DNA from: Ulva prolifera | Lineage: Eukaryota; Chlorophyta; Ulvophyceae; Ulvales; Ulvaceae | Direction: 5' to 3' | Length of the DNA stretch: 64,000 nucleotides | Assembly: GCA_023078555.1 (NCBI GenBank) | Contig: CM041197.1 | Span: 4,733,810 to 4,797,809, forward strand | Part shown: piece by piece, positions 35,933 through 48,380 of the stretch | How the letters are laid out: every line of letters starts with the position of its first letter | Numbering within the stretch: position 1 is the first letter of the stretch | The notes under the pieces: model-generated | Databases searched by the model: none | Seen by the model: the letters and a program-made list of their open reading frames with translations, nothing else | What the model was told of the DNA's origin: nothing | Translations under genes and position numbers: made by a program

Positions 35933-38900
35933 CAAACTCCACTAATCAACGTCGCAGCACATGCATCCCTGAATCCTGTGCAGCTGCAGAGCGAACCCTG
36001 CGGTGCCTCAACGCGGAACAGGACTCGAGGCGTTCCCACACTGGCATCACCACACCACCGCCTGAGCATCATCGCAGCCATTGCAGCAACCAGGAGGCGG
36101 CTGACGGAGGTGCGGCGGCGCGGAGGCCACACGGGCGCGCCGTCGTCGCCCCTCAGCCATCCGAGTGGTCTGTTCGAGCAGATCGCACGTTCCGCCCGCG
36201 GCTCACAGCCGGTTGCAGCAGAACCAGCTGCTCTCTGTCTACACATCAGCACTGTGCGGGGGTCAGGCCTCACAGAACGCCCCCTAAGCCACAAGGCCGC
36301 CGTCAGACGGAGGGCACCCCGGCGGCGCGGAGCTTGGCTTCCAGGTACGCGACGCGCGCCGGCGTGCTGCCGATGACCTGGCGCCACTCACGCCACGGCA
36401 CCGGCACGAGCAGCACGGAGCGCGCGGCGGCGAGGCGGCGGCGGATGGTGGCCTTCGCGAGAGCTCGGCGACAGTTCTCCGCGACGTGCTCCGGGCCCCA
36501 CACCTCCAGCGCCACGTACTTCATGCCTGATGCATGACCCCTGCAGCAGTGATCGCAGCCACGTCAGGCGGTGCGTCTGCATGATGTCAAGTAGCATGTA
36601 AGAATGTGCAACGAGGGACTGCAGACCCACGCACACAGATAACCACACAAGCGATAAATGAGCACCACCGCCAATGAGCCACGGAAGAGTGAGGTCTCTT
36701 GGCTGTAGCAGCCCTGAACGGCAGGCGGTGGGGACTGCCTCACAGGTCTGGAGGAGCGGGGGCGCACTCGAGGGAGTTGTGGAGGAGGAAGTCGAGGTGC
36801 AGCAGGCCGTCGGGCGTGCGCACATTCATCGAGTACATGCATTGCATGCACTTGAGCGTGCTCGCGACCGTGCCCTCCAGCATGCCGGCTGACACCGGCG
36901 CGCTCTCGCTGCTCGGCGTGCACTTGCGGTCAACCTCCTCTGCACGCACCCCCCCACACGTCAAGCGTCTCTGCGCATGGCTGCTTCATAGAGGGCCACT
37001 CCCAGGGCCATGTGGCACCGCCCAGCACAGGTCAGGGGGCGGGGCGCCCACGTGAGGCTGTTGCGCAACGGCATCACGCGATGCGCGCAGCGATCTGCAG
37101 TGGCCGCATGACACTGCGGCGGCGGTGTCGATGCACACGCATGTGCCATGGCCACAAGCGGCGATACCACCCTGACGCCGAGCAGGCCGGGGGGGGCGCA
37201 ACTGACAAGAGCTCAGGCTATTGCATGGCAGAGCACTGCAGCACACTCCAACAGGAGAGGAGGGCGAGGCTGCGCACCGCGCCAGGCGGCGCCGCAGCTG
37301 CGGCGCAGGTGCTCTGGCAGGAGGGCCACGAGGTCCGCCTCCCCGGCCGCCGACGCCAGCAGCACACACTGCGCAAGCTGCAGCAGAGCAAAGCGCGGCA
37401 GGGCGGTCGCCGGCCGGAGGCGGTCCCGGCCCGTCGCGCCCCGGAATGCCGGAGCCTCCTCGACCCCAGCACTGCCGTCGGCTGTCACGACCGCGCCCCC
37501 CTCAATTGGCAGCGCCGTCGCTGCGGTTGCCGCGTCGACAATGACCCTTGAGTCCCAGGGCAGGGTCTCAAGGTCGTCAGCGGCCATCGGGGGCATGCCG
37601 GGGGCGTCATCGAGCGGCACAGCGTCGGCGGCGGCGGCCGCGGAGCGTGGCGGGCGGGCCGCAGAGAGGCAGGACAGGACCTGCCGCAGCAGGGGGTGCT
37701 CCCACTCGCGCAGCACGATGAGGCTCCAGGCGACGCGGACGAGGTGGCACTGCACCTGCAGCCACATGAGGCCCCGTCACATGCATTGCAGCAGGGCTCC
37801 GAGGGGGTGAAGGAGGTGGCACCGGCAACAGGCGGTGCCTGCTTCACAACAATCGCCAGATCGGTGCGAGAACTGGAGGATGGGCATGCATTGTGGCTGA
37901 CATTGGGAGCATGGCGCCTAGGAGGACTACTTAAGCCGCTCGCCCGATTCGATCATGCCAGGAGGGAGCCTGCTGCGCAGCACGCCTCCTGATTACGTCG
38001 CCGTGACGCGCATGCATGACATGCACAGGCCCGCACCTCGACTGTCAGCGGGCCGCGGTGCTGCTGCAGGGGCAGGAGGAGGTCCGGGGCGGAGAGGTGG
38101 CAGAGGTCGAGGAGGCGGCTCGGGTGCGACGAGAGGCGCGCAAACGCCCACAGCGCGGTGGAAAGCGCCGCGAGCGTGCGGAAGCGCGCGGCCGGGTGGC
38201 GCGCCGCAAACGAGCTCACGGCATCGAGCAGCTCCGCGTCGTGGTGGCGCAGGCTCGCGTACATGAAGAGCCATGTCGCGATGGCCTGGGGGTCCAGAGG
38301 GGGGTCCGGGCGGGGGGCAGGGGCGGCGCTGCTCGGCCGCGGCGCAGACTGGCCAGCTGGAGATAGCGCAGCTGTGAATCGCACCGTCAGCGCAGAGATG
38401 ACCGGCCTGGACACGCACGCCTGAAATTTGAGGTTGGACGTTGCATCACGATGCGACCACGTGGTCCACGTCGCCGCATGCATGGGCGACCTGCATTTCT
38501 GGTGGCACAGGTACCAGAACACCCTGCGACTCGTCGCAGCTTCGGATAAAGCATGGCATGATGCATGCTGCACATGCACGAGTGGGGTGCCGCACCCGCT
38601 GTACATGCGGAGGCTGCCGAGGGCGTCAGCAAGATCCGTGAGCCGCGCGAGCGACAGCGCAGCGACGGCCCGGCCGTCCGGCTCCTCCAGCCGCCGCACA
38701 GCGTGCTGCAGCAGCGCGCCGTTGTAGAACTTGAAGCGTGCGGCCGCCACGAGCACGTTCACGCAGTCCAGCGGCGCCAGCCCCGGCGCCAGAGCGTGCT
38801 CTGGGACACGTGGCCCCACCTCCCTCCGCACGGCACGTGTGCCGTTCCATCCCTCCAAGGCCTCCGCACGCTCTGTAAACGAGATCCGCGTGCTGTGATG

Positions 38901-39102
38901 CCGCAGCACAGCCGCGTCTGACGAATGCTCCGGGGAGGCGGCCGCGCTCGCGCCGTCTGGGAGCACCTTAGCCACAATCACGCCGAACAGGCGCCGCACG
39001 ACGTCCCGTGAGACGGCTGGGCGGATGGTGGACAGACCCCACAGGAACGACGAGATGTGCGCGACGGGGGCGGCGTGCAGGAGCGTGGGCTGCGCGGCGG
39101 CG
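35933..39102. repeat. Second copy of the 1-3172 duplicate
   Basis: This is the copy embedded in continuous sequence and in a complete gene, so it is the more trustworthy of the pair. Confidence 0.93.
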
Positions 39103-42100
39103 AGGGTGGCCGCGAGGGTCGCGCACGAGGCCGTCAGCCCCTGCGGCAGCCGCGCCGAGGCACTGGCAAGGGCCCAGGGGACGCCGGTGGCAAACGCGGC
39201 TGCCGCACGGCGGTCCGTGGGCGGCAACGGCGCGGCGTCGGGGTCCGCCGCATGCATGCAGAGGCGGCGGAGCTCGGACTGGAGGTGCCGCAGCAGGGGC
39301 GGCGCGGCATGGCCGCAGCGGCCGAGGGCCCAGACGGCGCGCACGGCGGAGACCGGGGGCAACGCGGCGAAATGGGGCTGAAGCGCGTCGGCGACGGTCG
39401 CGGCGACGCCGCGGCTGGGCGCCTGGCCCATGCACACGAGGCTGTAGAGGATCTGTGCGGCGGCTTGTGCAGACTTGTGATCGTTCGCAGGCCTGCACAT
39501 GAGGGAGGTGTGCTCACTGCGTGACCTCGCTCGAGGACAACAGAGCTGGCAGCCGCCGGCCAGAACTACAGCAGCATTATCTTCGCCACACATGCATGGA
39601 GGCGCACCGCAGGACGAGTTCCCGTTCGAGCGCGGCGCACGCCGTTGTCACTCCCTCCCCCCTGGCATCACCACGCCCGCCGTTGTGATGCAGAGCCGAC
39701 GCGAGCATCGCGAGAGCGGACACCGGGGCCGTCGCCGCGACGACCGCCGTGTACTCGGCGGCTGCTGCGCGGAGGCCGCGCAGCTGCGCGGGCGCGGCGG
39801 CGCCGGCCGCCGCCGAGCGGAGGAGCTTCACCACTGCCCGCGCCTCCCCAGCTGCCGCCGGTGGGGCCGCGCGCAGGGCGGCCGCGGCCGCGGCACCGGT
39901 GGCCCACGCACGCAGCGCCGGCCTGTCCGCCGGCCCGCCCGGCGTCGCCGCCGACGCCACATCGGCGTACGCATGTAGCGGCACGGCCTCCGCATCGGCG
40001 AGCGCCTCCGCGGCGGCAAGCCCGGTGCGCCGCACCTCGCGCCGCCACGCGGCGGTCGGCTGTGCCACGCGCACCGCTCCCACCCCCACACGCTCGCTCA
40101 GCCGCACAGCCTGCGCGCACAGCAGCGCATCCGCCTCCCGTAGGCCCACGCGGGCCTCATGCATGAGCAGCATGCGCGCGATCCACGGCACGCCGGGGCC
40201 TGCCTCGAAGCGCCCCCCGCCGCACAGGCGGAGCTGTGCCGTACAAACGCCGATAGCGACATGCAGAGTCCAGCCCTGCTCCCTCAGGCGCTGCGCTGCG
40301 GCTTCCTCCTGGAGGTCGCCGCGCTCCTCCGGCGCCGCAGCGCCGCCGCCGGTGCGTAGCGCCGGGGCCGTCAGCTCCGCCAGCCGCTCCGCCGCCGCGT
40401 CCAGGAGCTCCTGCAGTGGCGGCGGCAGCAGCGTGGCAGCGGCGTCTGGTGTCGGGTGCGGCCGCTGCGAAGGTCCGGGGGCGCCACGGGAGAGGGCGGC
40501 GAGGTACTGCTGCAGGACTGTCGGGTTAGCCTGGCACACTGCCTCCTGCACGAGGAGCACCTCCCCATCAGTGATGGGCCATCAATGTCTCACTTCACAG
40601 GCTCCCTTGACTAGCCAGAACTTCAGTAACCATCGAATGTGCTATGTCAAGCAGAGACGTGACATTTTGCTGAGGAGTATAGAATGAGAAACATGTTGAC
40701 ACTGAGCCTGTCTTGCACACGCCGGAAGGTACTCACGCTGACAAAGCACATGCACAGCCCTCCTTAAAGCTTCAAGAGTGAGCGCCCCCTGTGGCCTGTA
40801 GCCGTGGCTGCTGCCTCAGCTCAGCGCAGGACACGCGCATCAGTGCCCTTCCGCGGATGCAGATCTTTCTTTGGGGTGTGTCAAGTGCACGCACCTGTGC
40901 ACTTCTACAGACCGCCTCCCTGACACCCGCGGCCAGTTCTTGCGCTCCCGAAGCCGCAAGGTCTGAGGCGCATGTGGCGCACACAGCCTGCACAACCTCG
41001 GCAGGCCGCGCCACCCGCAGCCACGCATGCGCCTCCTCCGCAGAGCGCCACCGGCCTACGGCGGTTGCGGCGCCACGCAGCCGCCGTGCTGAGCCGCCAT
41101 GCGCAGCCGCCGCTTCGAGCAGCGCCTCCACCTCAGGTGCAGGGGCGCCGCGCCCCTCCGCCTCCGCGTCAGCGAGCAGCTCCAGCAGCGCCGCGAGCTC
41201 GGTCTGCAGCTGCTGCGCCGCGCCGTGGCGGCTGCCCCCGGGTGCAGCGCGCCCCGCGGCCGGGGCGCCGGCCGGCGCCGGCATGGCGGGCTGCAGCTGC
41301 GACGTGAGCGCCGCGGCGGCGTCGGCGACGCGCTGGCAGCCGGCTGCGGCGCTGCCCCGCACGAGCGCGGCGAGGTAGGCCGCCGTGACAGCAGCCTCTG
41401 TGTCGCGGCCGCTGGCGGCCGCTGCCGATCGAACTTGTGGCCAAAGATCTGCCTGCATGCATGCCGTCTTACATACAGACCCCCCCCCCCCCCAAACTTG
41501 GGGACTGAACAAAGCAGTGTAGGCCTAGACCAATGGCAAGTACAGTGCAGAAAAGGAGGACGTCTGGAGTGCCAGCACATCTCTCATGTTGCAGGAATGA
41601 CACATGAAACGGTCGATCGAAACTGTGGAGAAAGCAAATGTCCATGGGGAATGCCAACTGGCCTGTGAATCGGCCTGACACGGAACAACACAATGTCCTC
41701 CTGCACATTCTCCTGTTTACTGTCAACGGCCATTGTCGACAGTCTGAAGGTGCTATGATATGCATAGCATGCACCCTATCCACCAAAACAGCTCCTGATG
41801 CGCTTTTGTGAGTTCCTTACGCCGGCGCAGACGGCATCGCCGGCCGCTGACACGATGGCCGTGCAGGCACGGGGACGAGGGGGCGCACGCATGCAGGGGT
41901 GGCGCAGCAGCAGGCGGCGTCGCGGAGCTCCCACCAGCGCAGCTCGCCGAAGCGCGGCAGTGCGGCGCCGCGGAACGCGGCGATCGCGCCGCCGTGCTCA
42001 CAGCCGAGCCGCAGCAGCGCCGCCAGCGTCGCCGCTGCCGCCGCCGCCGGCATCTCGGCAGCGTGGCGGACGAGGTACTCCGCGATCGGCAGGCCCCGCG

Positions 42101-43262
42101 CCGGGGAGAGGCCCGGCGTCACCGCGGCGGCCTGCGCGAGGCGGGCGATGTCCTCTGCGCGTGTCAGCGTCGCGCATGCATCGAGGGCGCTGCTGACGAG
42201 GCTGTGGCGGAGGGGGGTCGGGAGGGCCTGCCCGGCTGCATCGAAGGCATCGAGGAGGGAGACGCGGTGGCGGGTGGAGAGATAGCCGAGGCGGTCCGTG
42301 GCGAGGGCTGCGGTCACAGCGGCGTAAAGCATCTTGGGGGCGTGGCCGCACGCGTGGAGGGAGGTGAGGGTGATGATGAGCTGTGTTGCGTTGTACTCGA
42401 GGAGGAATCGCTCTGTATGTGTGGCGAGGGCGGCGCAGACCGGGTGGAGCGTCGCTGAGGGGATGTGGCGGCGATTCCGAAACGATGCGAGGATCTTGCA
42501 GGCTGTGACTGCATCTCGGACTGTGGAGGAAGGTGCTATGGCGGTGACGTGGTCCAGAGCAGCCTTGGACAGGGCGGCCATGGACTGGTGTAGGGACGAC
42601 TTGCGGTCATGCGTCTCGCTGGTGAATGCGGAGCTGACGAGGAGAAGCTGGATGAAGTGACGCAGGTAGAGTGGAGCGGACGGGATGGTGGACGGTGGCA
42701 TCTGCTTTACTACTGCTGCAGCCAAGCGTTGACCTGCGTTGGCATTGGAGAGGAGCAGCGCAAGCGACAGCACGTTGATCAGGCCGCTGCTCGACATGGA
42801 CGGCACGTTTGATAAGATGCACTTGACAACCTGATCCATGCCGCTGCGCCTTTCAGCTGAGGCCACGTCGGCTGCACTGAGCACCATCTCAGATTGCGAA
42901 GCCAGGCGAGCTGCAACAAAGGCGGACATGTGCGCAGCATCATCCTGGATGCACCCAGCTAGCTCTTCGATAGACTCGCAAGAGTCTACACGCCGGCACA
43001 GTGCCTCTGTGTGAGGACTGTCGCTGTTGACCCACTCGCCCTGATTTCCGTCCAGCTCAGAAAGCGCTTCTTCGACACTAGCGGGGACATGCATTGGCTG
43101 CCTATCACTACAGCATACGCATGAATCACGCTCTTTGAGATCATGTGTGCTGGAGGAATGCAGAAGAGACGGCTGCGTCTGCCGTTGTGCGTCTCCGTTC
43201 CGAGGACCGCCAACACGCACAAAACTAGCGCCAAAGCGCCGACTTGACAAGGGTTTATTCAT
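36303..43262 (-). CDS. RAP-domain (FASTK/OPR-like) organellar RNA-binding protein
   Basis: RAP-domain proteins bind and process RNA in chloroplasts or mitochondria. Resolved exons: 41889-43262, 40895-41452, 39608-40545, 38596-39492. Less certain pieces follow near 38360-38150, 37767-37215 and 36964-36750, then the last exon 36303-36526. The ATG at 43262 gives MNKPLSSRRFGASFVRVGG, a basic, acid-free start suited to an organelle signal. The long middle is alpha-helical and A/L-rich with repeated motifs such as LACKILASFRNRR, LAQAAAVTPGLS, VPWALASASARLPQ and ISSFLWGLSTIRPAV, typical of FAST/OPR-type helical repeats. The C-terminus is a RAP domain: KYVALEVWGPEH, then VLLVPVPWREW and YLEAKLRAAG. 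The target RNA is unknown. The 3' end lies tail to tail with membrane-protein copy B. Exon borders in the last third are approximate. Confidence 0.8.
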
Positions 43263-43640
43263 CCTGATGACTATGAGCCTATGTTTCACCAGCAAGTTCT
43301 AGAACTACGCACACGTTGCCCAGCCATGTCATAAGAGTTGGCTTCCGACCACGAACGCATAGGCAGCCATGGGAATGCTCACAATCACGTACACTTATTG
43401 TACGCATCATCCTCTGACATACCGGGTAGCAGTGAGATGCCTACAGTGCGCGGTGAAGGCGGCTGAAATTGGGCAGGCCGCAAACTACCTCGGCCGCAGT
43501 TCTCGACGCACGTGTAGCCTGTGGCCGGCATGGCCATGCTGCTGCGCAAGTACATATACGACAGGGGTCAAAAACTTGCACCCTTTCTCTCCTTCTTTGC
43601 CTTACCAGTGTTCTTGATTGAATATCATCAGCCTGTAAGC
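43263..43640. promoter_or_regulatory. Shared divergent promoter, RAP gene and PSRP3
   Basis: Only 378 bases separate the two start codons, which face apart. Both products are probably organellar, so joint regulation is plausible. No motif I can name is evident. Confidence 0.5.
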
Positions 43641-44156
43641 ATGATTGGTTCGCGTGCTACGTGTAAACGTGTTACACCCGCCGTTGCCTTCCGCAACTTG
43701 CGGCAAACAGCTCCTCGCTCTGTTGTTGCATATGCTGCTGAAGTCGGTACAGCTGATGAGGCGGAGAACAGCATGGTGTACGCCGATGGCGGGGCAGCCG
43801 AGGAACCGGCGGCAGCTCCATCACCAGAAGCATCTGCTGTCGCAGACAACGGGGGGCTACCATCATACGTTCTGAATATCATCTGGCTGGACAAGGCTAT
43901 TGGGGTAGCAGTTGATCAGCACCTGGCGTCTGCTGAAAAGGGGCCCGTGACGGAGTACTTCATGTGGCCTGCAAACGATGCCTGGGAGCAACTGAAGACT
44001 GCTCTTGATTCTATGCCTTGGATCTCACAGGTTGAAGTGATTCACCTGTTGAATGACGCCACGGAAGTGATCAACTACTGGCAAGATGAGAGCGCTAAGC
44101 ACACGATCGAAGAAGCTCGGCAAAACTTCCCCCATATCACTTTCTACGGCTCATAG
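43641..44156 (+). CDS. PSRP3: Chloroplast ribosomal protein PSRP-3 (Ycf65, cS23)
   Basis: Small-subunit protein of the chloroplast ribosome. Intronless frame of 171 residues from the ATG at 43641; the frame is open upstream to 43521, but this ATG gives a proper algal transit peptide, MIGSRATCKRVTPAVAFRNL, with a likely cut near VVAYA. After a low-complexity linker of A, E and P the Ycf65 domain runs to the end: VLNIIWLDKAIGVAVDQ, VTEYFMWPANDAWEQLK, PWISQVEVIHLLNDATEVIN, YW. These are the signature W-L and WP-DAWE-L blocks. An intron in the 5' UTR cannot be excluded. It diverges from the RAP gene. Confidence 0.93.
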   Translation: MIGSRATCKRVTPAVAFRNLRQTAPRSVVAYAAEVGTADEAENSMVYADGGAAEEPAAAPSPEASAVADNGGLPSYVLNIIWLDKAIGVAVDQHLASAEKGPVTEYFMWPANDAWEQLKTALDSMPWISQVEVIHLLNDATEVINYWQDESAKHTIEEARQNFPHITFYGS

Positions 44157-44295
44157 ATGGATGGCGAAGGCATGATTTCGCATTTCAAATGATTTGCTCG
44201 GTAGATAGGAAGCTTGCTGTTGGTGGCATGTTTGTGGACTGACGTGCTTGCAGTAAAACATCCCAACCCAGCTGATCCGAGTCTACCAGGGAGTT

Positions 44296-44468
44296 TGTAA
44301 CGCAAGCAATATCCTGGAGTTCCTCATGCTCTTGGCGGTGGTGGACTGGTGGCTTGTTCCCTGCTGGTCTGCACTTGTCCATGCTCGAGTTTAGTTTGTG
44401 CACAACGCAGATCTTGATTACCTTGTTACTGCGGTGTTCTTGAACATGTGCATGTTTGTCAATTGTAA
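44296..44468 (+). terminator. Poly(A) signals TGTAA downstream of PSRP3
   Basis: Green-algal poly(A) signals TGTAA occur at 44296-44300 and 44464-44468, giving 3' UTRs of about 160 or 330 bases. Confidence 0.5.
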
Positions 44469-44469
44469 A

Positions 44470-47400
44470 TTGTCGCTGTGCGGGGTCGATTAGACAGTCA
44501 TACTTTGAATTGCCGTAGGGTGCTGTTCTTCAGTGAGCACAGCGCGGAGACGCAATCTGTCAGATCAAAATTTCACCGAAAATAGGTCACATGCCATGCG
44601 GCTTCCCGCAGATCCAAGATAAGCCTCAGTGCATGTCCATCAATGTAGATGATGTGTGTACAGAAACATGCATAGCTGCACGTGTTCCTGGGGTGGGACG
44701 GTGCATGCCATTCGAAGGATCGACAGCTCCATGCCTCCTGATCACCTTTTCTTGCACTCGATGTCCACAAAGGCACCCTTGGCGTCATTTGTATTTTATT
44801 CTCGGCTCAGCGTCGAACATCTCAAATCTGGACCCTCTTGAGCACAGATGACCAGCTTTCAAAGTAGCTGCTGTGTGGCGATGTTCATCAGCACAACAGA
44901 ATGTCCGTACTGGTATAACCAGTTCAAACGATCTCACAGCAAGCATGCTGATCGGACGCAGTGCTCCTGTAAGTATCTGATTGTGCACGTGCATCACATA
45001 ACCACAGCAGTCGCATCTCTGTCACCACTGTGAGTTGGCTTCAGACGCTCTGGTGTGGTTGAGTGGTGACCGTCGCACAGAATGTAATGCCATACACCCA
45101 CGATGCAGCCCGACTGCAGCCCTCAATACAAGTGTGACCGGGGCTGAGATCATCGATCGGGCAGCATCGGCATGAGTAAGCGCCGGATGGAGCATGTCAT
45201 AAGCCAAAGGTGTCCGAATTGCCTGCTGCACTGATTTGCGGAGCTCCTCTGGGAGCCTCTCCTAAATTGTTTAGGTAACGGGATAGAGGATGGAAACTTT
45301 TCATCTCGTACCATCAAGGGCTAGGTTGGTAACTGGAATACACCTGGAGCCTCAGGTAGCAATCAGCTTAGCCATCTATGAGTCGGAGCGCCAATCAGGC
45401 AGCCGCAGCATGCAGCCTGACACTACACACAGTCAGTGCTTGTATGGTTTCTTCTATAGATATGGATCTATCCACATTTCTTCTGAACAGTGCTTGTACA
45501 CAATTATTTGTGCTGTTTTCCTAGCGTCTGTTCAAATGTACTACTCACTGTATGTGAACTGTGTGTTTGTATACATTGTACGGCTCAGGTATGGTACGTT
45601 GTGTGTATAATAATATAATATAATTGTTGCCAGTGCTTGTGCACTGTCCTGCCACCACAGCAGCTGTCCGCCGCAACTGGGTGAAAGCCCGTCGATGCAT
45701 GTGCTGACAAGCTCAGCTGCTAGTGTCTGGTGGAAACACAGTCCTCGCAGGAGGCCTCCGAGTCAGACACACGCATGGATGCGATCTGTGTTTGCGCACG
45801 GATTCGCGAGCCGGCGTGGCGACGATACGTCCGCAAGCCGATGATCTGCAGCCTCCACCCTGGCAATGACTGCACAATGTGCAGCACCTGTCATCAGACA
45901 CGATGACGATACGCGGCGATGCCCAGAACACTGTCAGGCTACTCAAGCACACTACATGTGCATCCCATCCTCATCAACTGATGATCAACCCGGGGTCGCC
46001 GGTCAAATTGTAGCAGGCGAGCCACCACAACATACTGCCACTGGACGGCACGTGCAAAACGAACTGTACACCTCTGGAGCATTGGAATTTGCTGCAGTTG
46101 GTAGGATTCTGTTTTGAGTGCAGTACCACGTGTGCCACCTCTCACACCTACACGCTTTGGTTTGTGACCCACGATTTGGTTTGTGCACTGACTTCCAGAA
46201 GTGGGGACCATCAAGGGCAAGAGACGAAATGCACGGCAAACTCACTTATACACAATCGACCTTTAGCTTGCTTATTTTCGCAGTTGGTGTGTGCGGTTTG
46301 CTGCGGAGCAACTAGCCCACAGCATACACTGCGAATGCTGAAATTGCACCAAGATGCCCAATCGCACCCACAGCAACGGCATTGTGTCTGCAACTGCGAA
46401 ATCGAAGACATTCGAATCATAACTTAAATTTGGTGCTGTCTGCGCAGGAACTAGTGGCCTCTTAGTTCCTGAGGTGTCCGCAACGCGGCTTGCAATTGTG
46501 GCGTGTCGAGCCTGCCCTGCGACTCCGTTGACATAGCAGGGCAGACGATCACGGGCCAGCAGAAACTTGCCGCTGATATATAGCATGTAGTTCTCGCTTG
46601 TTACGTCGGTATCAGATTCCCTGGTGCGGCTTAGATGCACAAGACGCTGCGGCACTGTCGATGAGTACACCGAAGTGAGGCAAATGGCGCCTGAATATGG
46701 CCCGCCGCATTAAACAATTTATGTGTTGACCAAAATGTGACTTGTAGTCAGTGTATGTCCCCTTCGGTGGACAACTTTCGCATTCTCGCCCAATGCACTG
46801 CTCCCCTGCGCACTGACCATTCACCTATGGCGAACACGCACACCGCAGACGTCGAACGTGCCTTCCTACTCCAGACATCCGCAATTCCTGCCGGGTGGCA
46901 TGGCAGACGACGTGCTGCAATTGCTTACTTCCAAGGATGTGTTAGAGCCTGAAAATGGCTGGGAAAGGCTGCCCCCAATCCAATCATACGATCTATCAAC
47001 GTTGCAGAACATGTCGACTCCGATGACAGTGCAAACGCCACAGCCTCAACAAGACCAGCGGCCAGGTGCATAGCTCCACGCAGCTCTGACCTTTCATGTG
47101 CAGGTAAGAGTGACTCCTGACGTGCCAACACTGCTGTTTTGGTTCAGTCAAACTGTACTTGCTTTGAGTGCTTCTCCAATTTCTTGAAACAAGACAGTGA
47201 TCAGTTGCACAGATGCTGTTGGACGGTCCAGCGAAAGGTCACAGTGAAGCATTGTGTTGCTGAGATGTGAGCAGCATGACTCATGTATGCGCCTCCACTG
47301 TTGGATGGGGCGAGGGGCCTACACTGTGGACTGCCTCAGGAAAATTGCTCCCAGGCAGGAATACACGTACCGCTGATTGTAGTATTACATGCTACCCCCG

Positions 47401-48380
47401 ACAACCACTGCTGATTGGAATGGTACATGCCCCACTTGCCCTGCATCACACTACCACAGTGGCTTTCACAAGCCCCCAGAAAACTGCATCATGGGGTGTC
47501 GGGTACTACTCCATGGCTGCCAAGGACCTGGTTGGGCATGCGAAATTTTGACACCCCTCCACAGCAGCACTCAAGTAAAGCAAACACCAGCGACGCCTCG
47601 CAGGGCCTCTAGGAGCAGAGGATATGATGCGCTTGCGTACACTGAGGCAGTGTCTGGGTGGCCACCTATCGAAAACCTGGCAACAGCCGATGCAGCTCAA
47701 CCACCTCGACCACGGCCAATGCTCACATCGCCCACATGGTACGCTACAATCGTGCAAACGACGAACGCCACGGCCAAAGCATCGCCCAAAATGGACAAAG
47801 CTCGATGGACAGAGCTCGCCCACGGTAGTCCAACCCGTGGTGCTGCATGCATGACCCCATCGCATCACCTGGCAGTGCTGACACACTGCTTAAGGCACGC
47901 ATGCCCCACATGGTCTGTACTCCAACCGACTTCAACCGTAGATGTGCACCGCCTCCACACAACAACGAGGACGGGCACAGCAGACATATCGCTAACCTAA
48001 GGCGGGGCTCTCATCGGGCATGGTGCCTGTGGACCGCAACCCTCGCTGGACTGTCACACAGCCAGGTATCAGCGGCGCGTACCGCTTGCCGACACGATGC
48101 CGGCGGCAAGCTTTTGGGATGCGTCGCACAAAAAGGTCACCAGCCGCCCCCGGCTCAAAACACACACTCGGGCGCATTGAAACGCTCCGTTCATCGACGC
48201 CACAGCGCACACTGCATCAGGACTGCAGAATTATCATCACAACGTGGCACGTGCCCCCGGCACGCTCAAGACTCCACACACATACACATACACCCACACA
48301 TCCCGGACGCGTCACGCCGATGTAGCCGCATCATCGGTGGGGCCAGCCACTTATGGCACATGCGGCCCGCCATGGATTGT
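44470..48380. other. Long interval without a confident gene
   Basis: Lower GC than the genes. A 57-codon plus frame at 46900-47073 (MADDVLQLLTSKDV...PQQDQRPGA) reads like a real C-terminus but has no support upstream. Frames at 45290-45610, 47389-48000 and 47847-48449 appear fortuitous. The stretch next to 48381 should contain the 3' UTR of the double-AP2 gene. Confidence 0.35.

Larger units (their letters stand above)
32640..36245. repeat. Tandem duplication, unit B
   Basis: Counterpart of 28185-32640. It contains membrane-protein copy B and runs into the 3' flank of the RAP gene, stopping about 60 bases short of the RAP stop codon. Confidence 0.8.
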
